Assembly (NCBI GenBank): GCA_020086605.1 | Contig: JACBWW010000012.1 | Coordinates: 12,686,458-12,750,457, forward strand | Direction of reading: 5' to 3' | Length of the DNA stretch: 64,000 bases | Origin: Lanius collurio | Taxonomy: Eukaryota; Chordata; Aves; Passeriformes; Laniidae | Part shown: positions 59,801-64,000 of the stretch, in pieces | Position numbering within the stretch: the first letter of the stretch is position 1 | Layout: the number at the start of each line of letters is the position of its first letter | The notes under the pieces: generated by a model | What the model saw: the letters and a program-made list of their open reading frames with translations, nothing else | Told to the model about the DNA's origin: nothing | Databases searched by the model: none | Program-made: the position numbers and the translations under genes

Positions 59801-61099
59801 CCCTCTGGGAGGGAAAGTCATTATGTGAAAAGGCTGCCCAGTGGCATAAATCAACCCCCACTGACTTTGGGAGAAGTGTTTCACTCTCTTGAATCTCTGC
59901 CAATGCTAGTTAAACTGAGTCAGTTATAAGCGTGTTATATACGTGCTCTTCCTAAAGAAATGTTTTGGGACTTTTTTCCCCTCAAGATTGCTGTGTCCCT
60001 TCCCACTGAATAGACCAAATCCCATTCCACTATATGGACAAATTGAGTAATTTGGTTTCATGCATTCTTGAGACACTATCTTCTTGCTGTGCTGCCTCAG
60101 TGCCATTCTCTGGGGAGCTGTCACAAAACTCCAGCTAATGCAAGTTAGGAAAGCAAAGTTGCTGGCAGGGCTAGTTCCTAGGGTTGTTACTGTCCCCAAA
60201 ATCTGACTCTGTCCAAAATCCTGATGATGCAGTTCATTTGGCTCAGGGCAAACACACACTTTGTTATACATAAGACAGACATGATTACATTTTCCATTTG
60301 GTAAAGTCATAGTGTAGCTCCAAGTCTGCTAAAAATAGAGACATGATTCAAGTTGCAAACATGATGGAAGGATTTCAAATGGCTCCATTACACATAGAGT
60401 AAGCATAGTGAAATTAATAGGAAAAAGCTGGTTTGGGGACAAGGGCTGCACTCCCTTTTTCTAAGTAAATGCGTAGTCGTGAAGCTGTGCAAATCAAGAG
60501 TTCCACTGTTGCAAGTAGAAAGAGTCTGATTTACTTAAAATGCAGGTTGTTGCAGGCTTTACTCTCCTGAAATGACAGAGCAAAGAAACAATTTTTCTTA
60601 ACTCAATGACCCGTTTGTTTATCTGCTGAGTTGCCAAATATGCATTTACAACAGATGTTTGCATGCGTAGTGTGTCTATCTACTGTATGCTTCTGCCTCC
60701 TTTCTTAGGAGAGACTGAGGCTATTTTAATTGCTAGTTTTGCACTCTCTGTCCCATTACCCATAGCAGCCTCACTGACTTCTGCAAAAACCAATGTACAG
60801 TTTAATTGCAGTTATTACTCTTTAGGCTAGGAGCATGTGAGTAGGGTGTTCTTCTTGTCTCTTGGTGCAAGGGTCCAATATGCCAAATAGCATTTAATGG
60901 ATAAATGGGAGCTGCATCTGTCAGGCCAGGATATCAAAGCCTTTTAAAATGATGCCAACATTAGTTTTACAGGGAGAAATACTGGGGGGGAGACATCGCA
61001 GTTCGTAAACAAGGCCTGAAGGAGAACCATGAGTGGCAAGTCCTGGGCTCATTAAAAGAGAAGAGATGCTCCTTAAAAGACACTCCTGGCTTGTATGGT

Positions 61100-61275
61100 C
61101 AGGATTTAGGGCAATAGATTCTTGGGTTTGTGAAATTACAAATCCCACTTGGGGATCTGTCTGGGCTATTTGTGTGATCTCAGCTGAGTGGGTCTTTCTG
61201 GGTCTCATACCTCTAAAATGAAGATATTAGCTATTCCCTGGTCTAGAGGTATGAGGAGGTTAAATTCAGATAGGA
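61100..61275 (+). mobile_element. MIR-like SINE remnant
   Basis: The stretch follows the order of the MIR SINE core and 3' part: 'acaaatcccac' (61139-61148), 'tgtgtgatct' then 'gtgggtctttctgggtctcat' type sequence (61171-61208), 'acctctaaaatgaagatatta' type sequence (61209-61229), and 'atgaggaggttaaattcagata' type sequence (61251-61272). These correspond to the MIR landmarks AAATCCCA, GTGTGACCTTGGGCAAG, CTGGGCCTCA, CATCTGTAAAATGGGGATAATA and GAGGATTAAATGAGATA. MIR fossils are rare but known in birds. The copy is strongly decayed and its ends are uncertain. Confidence 0.5.
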
Positions 61276-61355
61276 AAGGACAAGGAGATGTCTAGGTCTT
61301 GTTATGGATGTGAAGCTAGAATATGGGCTTGGTGGGCTGTTTGTACTAGAAAACC

Positions 61356-61733
61356 CATAGAATCATAGAGTTATTTGGGTTGGAAGGTACCTTACACCAA
61401 CTCCCTTGCCATGGGCAGGCGCATCTTCAGCTAGATCAGCTATCTCAAAGCCCCATCAAACCTGTCCTTGAACACTTCCAGGGATGGAGTATCCACAACT
61501 TCTCTAGGCATGGTTTCAGTGCATTTCTAGATGTTCTGTTTCAGTGTCTCACCACCCTCATAATGAACAACTGCTTTCCACTCTAAACGTACGCTCAGTT
61601 CAGAGTCATCACCGCTTGTCTTACTGATACATGCCCTTGTAAAAACTCCCTCTCCAGATCTCTTGTAGGGCCCCTGTAGGTACTGGAAGGTGCTATAAGG
61701 TCTCCCTTGGAGCATTCTCTTCTCCAGGCTGAA
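61356..61733 (-). mobile_element. CR1 LINE, minus strand, 5'-truncated
   Basis: It starts on the plus strand with the complement of the CR1 tail and 3'UTR (catagaatcatagag, then gggttggaaggtacctt). It continues through the complements of the 'gccatggca', 'tgttcaag' and 'ctggagaagagaatgctc' blocks to 'tctccaggctgaa' at 61733, where similarity ends. It belongs to the younger avian CR1 type, like the copy at 2115. Frames drawn here are shadows of the element. Confidence 0.9.
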
Positions 61734-61789
61734 ATGTAGTTTTTACTTTCTGCATAAGGCTTTGGAAGTTTTAGATACAACTGGACAGA

Positions 61790-62070
61790 GATTTGGAATT
61801 TTCAGGATGAGAGGACATACCCTCCACTTTTATTGGGGAGATTCAGGTAGACATCAGAGGGAATTTCTTCATGGAAAGAGTTGTTAAATATTGACATGAA
61901 GTGCTCAGGGAGGTGGTAGAGAGTCACCATCCCTGGATATGTGTAAGAAATGACTGGATGTGGCCCTTGGTCTAGTTGTGTGTCATGGTGTGGTTGACAT
62001 GGTGGTGGTCAAAGGTTGGACTAGAAGATCTCAGAGGTCTGTTCCAACCTTAATAATTCTGTGATTTTCT
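61790..62070 (+). mobile_element. Older CR1 LINE, plus strand, 3' end
   Basis: 'gattcaggtagacatcagagggaatttcttcatgg' type sequence (61840-61876) matches the CR1 'aggttggatattaggaagaatttcttcac' block. It is followed by 'gctcagggaggtggtagag', 'tcaccatccctgga', 'tgtctggatgtgg'-like and 'ggttggactagaagatctcagaggtc' blocks, then 'ttccaaccttaataattctgtgattttct' at the end, a decayed tail. It lies about 55 bp from the 5' truncation point of the opposite-strand CR1. Both have their own 3' ends, so they are two separate insertions and not one inverted element. Confidence 0.88.
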
Positions 62071-62574
62071 AAGGACTGAGAGGAAGATTCCCTCCTTCTC
62101 TCACTGTCTCCAGTGTGTTGATCTGCATTGCTGTTGTCATCTCCCTTTAGGAACTGCAGATCCGGTGAGGGAAATTATAGACTTAAAGTAAAATGCACCT
62201 TAGATAAAGTAGCTTGTAAAGCACCTTATTTTTATAGAGGTAATTATTGTATCCTATGATTAAGAGCAAACATTATGCTCTCTGCATAATAAATATTTTA
62301 ATATTGGGTATATATATTTTTCTAGTACGAAATATTTAAGTTTTTAGAAAGATAAAGTCCTGTGCTAAGATTTTGATACATCAAAATAATATTTATAGAT
62401 GCTGCTGTTCATAAGCACTCAAGTGCCATCAGTGTGCTTTTAGAGTTGCTATGTATGTTAATTTCTTCACTCAGTTCATGGTAGTTTTGGTGTTGAAAGA
62501 AAACAATAAGAAAAGCAAAAATGTAAATATTCCAGTGTAGATATCTGTAATTTATTTCCTCACTGACGCACATG

Positions 62575-62611
62575 AATAAAAACTACATGAACAGAAAAAA
62601 AAAAAAAAAAA
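62575..62611 (+). other. AATAAA plus A17: possible retrocopy or transcript 3' end
   Basis: AATAAA (62575-62580) stands 14 bp before an uninterrupted A17 run (62595-62611). The 300-400 bp upstream are AU-rich like a 3'UTR. This is the arrangement left by a reverse-transcribed polyadenylated RNA. I found no clear target-site duplication and no recognisable parent gene, so an A-rich coincidence remains possible. Confidence 0.3.
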
Positions 62612-63419
62612 GCCTGAAAACATAGAGCAATGTTCTGCAGCACACACAAGGTTTCTCACTGGAACTTTAATGAGGTTTATTGGTTTCTGATTTGTGCCAA
62701 GGCTCAGGTTATGACCAAGCCTGACTCATTGCTGTTCCTGTGGCCCAGCATTGCCTCACTCTACCCATTTTTTTTCTATCCTATTCATGCTTGTGGCAAC
62801 TTGGCTCCTGAGAGCCTCTGATCTACCTGGAGTGCAATGCCTTGTTCTTTCAGTCGCACCTGCTTGCACAGAGGATTTCCTGAGCGCTGCTGACACAGCA
62901 GACACCTCCTGACATCCTAATACACTTGTAAAACACAGACTGGTGTCAAACTAATCAATTTGCTTGGAGGATAGACCTAGGTGTCAGTTCGTTGAGCACA
63001 AGGACGCCAGCTGCAGAGTGTTACTGTGGGGAGTCACACCAGTTTGAAACTGGACTTTATTGGATGCCAAAAGATTGGTGGTTTGCCAGGGCTGCATTTC
63101 CTAATTCGCAAATAACCTGCAGAAAAGCACTATCTGTCTGCTTTGCTGCCACAGAGCCTTTGTATGCTGCCTTTGGAGTTTGAATTGTTTGTTGACTTGC
63201 AGGGCCATTGCAAAATCCAGGTTAAAACAAACATCGAGTGTTGCTCCATTTGATCTTGTCATTTCCTGTTTCTAGCAGTGGATAATGATGGAATAATTTG
63301 TTACTATGTTTGAGCTCTGCAGTATTGTGAATTCTCCTAATCTAGTTTAGCCCATAGGTCATTCATGGGAAAAGAACAAGAAATTTTCCAATAACTCTCT
63401 CATTTCTCTTTTCGAGAAT
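62612..63419. other. Non-coding stretch, nothing recognised
   Basis: Unique sequence with short frames only (63 codons at most). No repeat or splice chain was recognised. Confidence 0.5.
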
Positions 63420-63650
63420 GTTGAACCTGGTTTTGTGCTTGAAAGCAATTAGTATTGAGGCTGTTAAGAATAAATTGCTGATACCCTAGAATCCTCTTAA
63501 TTGCTATGCTGATCAATGACACGCCTGCTTAATTGGGATGATTGGCAGGCAACTAATCCTGTGCAATGCATTTCAATTACTTTAAACAATATATTAATGG
63601 CCTACCTCTGTTTAAATGACACATCTCCTGTTGTCTTCTGCTGCTGTAAG
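63420..63650. promoter_or_regulatory. Possible conserved noncoding element
   Basis: The stretch is rich in homeodomain and POU/SOX-like words (taattgg, caattag, ttaattgc, caattac, aacaat, attaatgg) and has no stop-free frame. This texture is typical of deeply conserved developmental enhancers, but the call rests on composition alone and no alignment could be made. Confidence 0.2.
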
Positions 63651-64000
63651 CTTTTCATAAGAGCTACAGAGAGAGAGATGGAAGCTTGAGAGGAAACATC
63701 TCCTACTTATGCACCCCTCTGCTTTCTTGCTGTTGTTCTCCCACTTCTACATCACTCAACTTTATCCCAAATATTGAATACAAATTATTGCATGTACTTT
63801 AAACACAGTTCACAAACCCCATTGAAGTATTTTCCCTCGTCCCTGATACCCAGAAGAACCACCTAATTGGTTGTTTTCTGTTTACATTGGGTTCTTTGTG
63901 CTAACCAGGGTGTGCTGTTACATGTAGCTTCTCACTTTGTTTTCTAATGGTATAAAAATGTGTAATTGGACAAGCCGAGGTCTTAACTATTAGAAAAGAA
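63651..64000. other. Non-coding end of window
   Basis: Single-copy sequence, with a short GA repeat near 63670. No gene or transposon recognised. Confidence 0.5.

Larger units (their letters stand above)
45446..61095. other. Long non-coding stretch, AT-rich, with hairpins
   Basis: About 15.6 kb with no recognisable gene or transposon. Frames of 86-171 codons (such as 57180-57695 minus, 56726-57031 minus, 58282-58542 plus, 59506-59892 plus) show no known domain and mostly overlap frames on the other strand. A15 lies at 48137-48151. Perfect inverted repeats at 48769-48792 and 56206-56247 are listed separately. AT-rich, homeobox-motif-dense patches occur near 55900-56000 and 58670-58790. A 45-bp splice-like segment lies at 56788-56832. 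A GC-rich patch lies at about 57470-57600. Confidence 0.5.

Overview
This window looks like a piece of a bird nuclear genome. The main evidence is several CR1 retrotransposon copies carrying the avian CR1 3' tail (ATTCTATG-type 8-mer repeats at 2668-2685 and 12909-12924, its complement at 61356, and a decayed form at 62055-62070). Also consistent are the AT-rich single-copy background, the low repeat density, the long pentanucleotide pyrimidine repeats and a short N gap. There are no prokaryotic operons, ribosome binding sites, phage genes or CRISPR arrays. I could not recognise one intact protein-coding gene on either strand. Reading frames longer than 100 codons occur, but their number and lengths fit chance in 64 kb of AT-rich DNA and they resemble no family I know.

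Layout: 1-2.1 kb is plain sequence. At 2.1-2.7 kb is a fairly well preserved 5'-truncated CR1, and directly beside it (about 2.7-3.3 kb, minus strand) lies a decayed piggyBac-type transposase, the most informative fossil gene here. At 7.9-8.1 kb (minus) is a small remnant resembling the L2-type LINE LHWLPV region. At 9.68-10.0 kb is a cluster of repeated TGTCAGC heptamers. An older CR1 ends at 12.92 kb. A 52-bp element occurs twice, 1,992 bp apart, at 13.45 and 15.44 kb. From 16 to 35 kb little is recognisable apart from an acceptor-like site with a GC-rich tract near 22.0 kb and short tandem repeats. At 35.3-36.1 kb is an ancient CR1 reverse-transcriptase fragment.

At 37.19-37.22 kb and 39.51-39.95 kb are two splice-site-bounded segments, the second ending at AATAAA. 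They are the best candidates for exons of a plus-strand transcript, either long noncoding RNA or the end of a gene whose earlier exons I cannot identify. A CCTCT pentanucleotide repeat runs into a 357-bp assembly gap (40398-40754). Another ancient CR1/L3 fragment lies at 43.2-43.7 kb and a 124-bp homopyrimidine tract at 45.32-45.45 kb. From 45.4 to 61 kb I see only hairpins and AT-rich, possibly regulatory sequence. At 61.1-62.07 kb a MIR-like SINE and two CR1s in opposite orientation are clustered. After 62.07 kb there is an AU-rich stretch ending in AATAAA plus A17, and a possible conserved noncoding element near 63.4-63.65 kb.

Overall this is intergenic or intronic DNA: fossil transposons of several ages in single-copy sequence, with a few candidate regulatory or transcribed segments. 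I found no coherent new multi-gene system.
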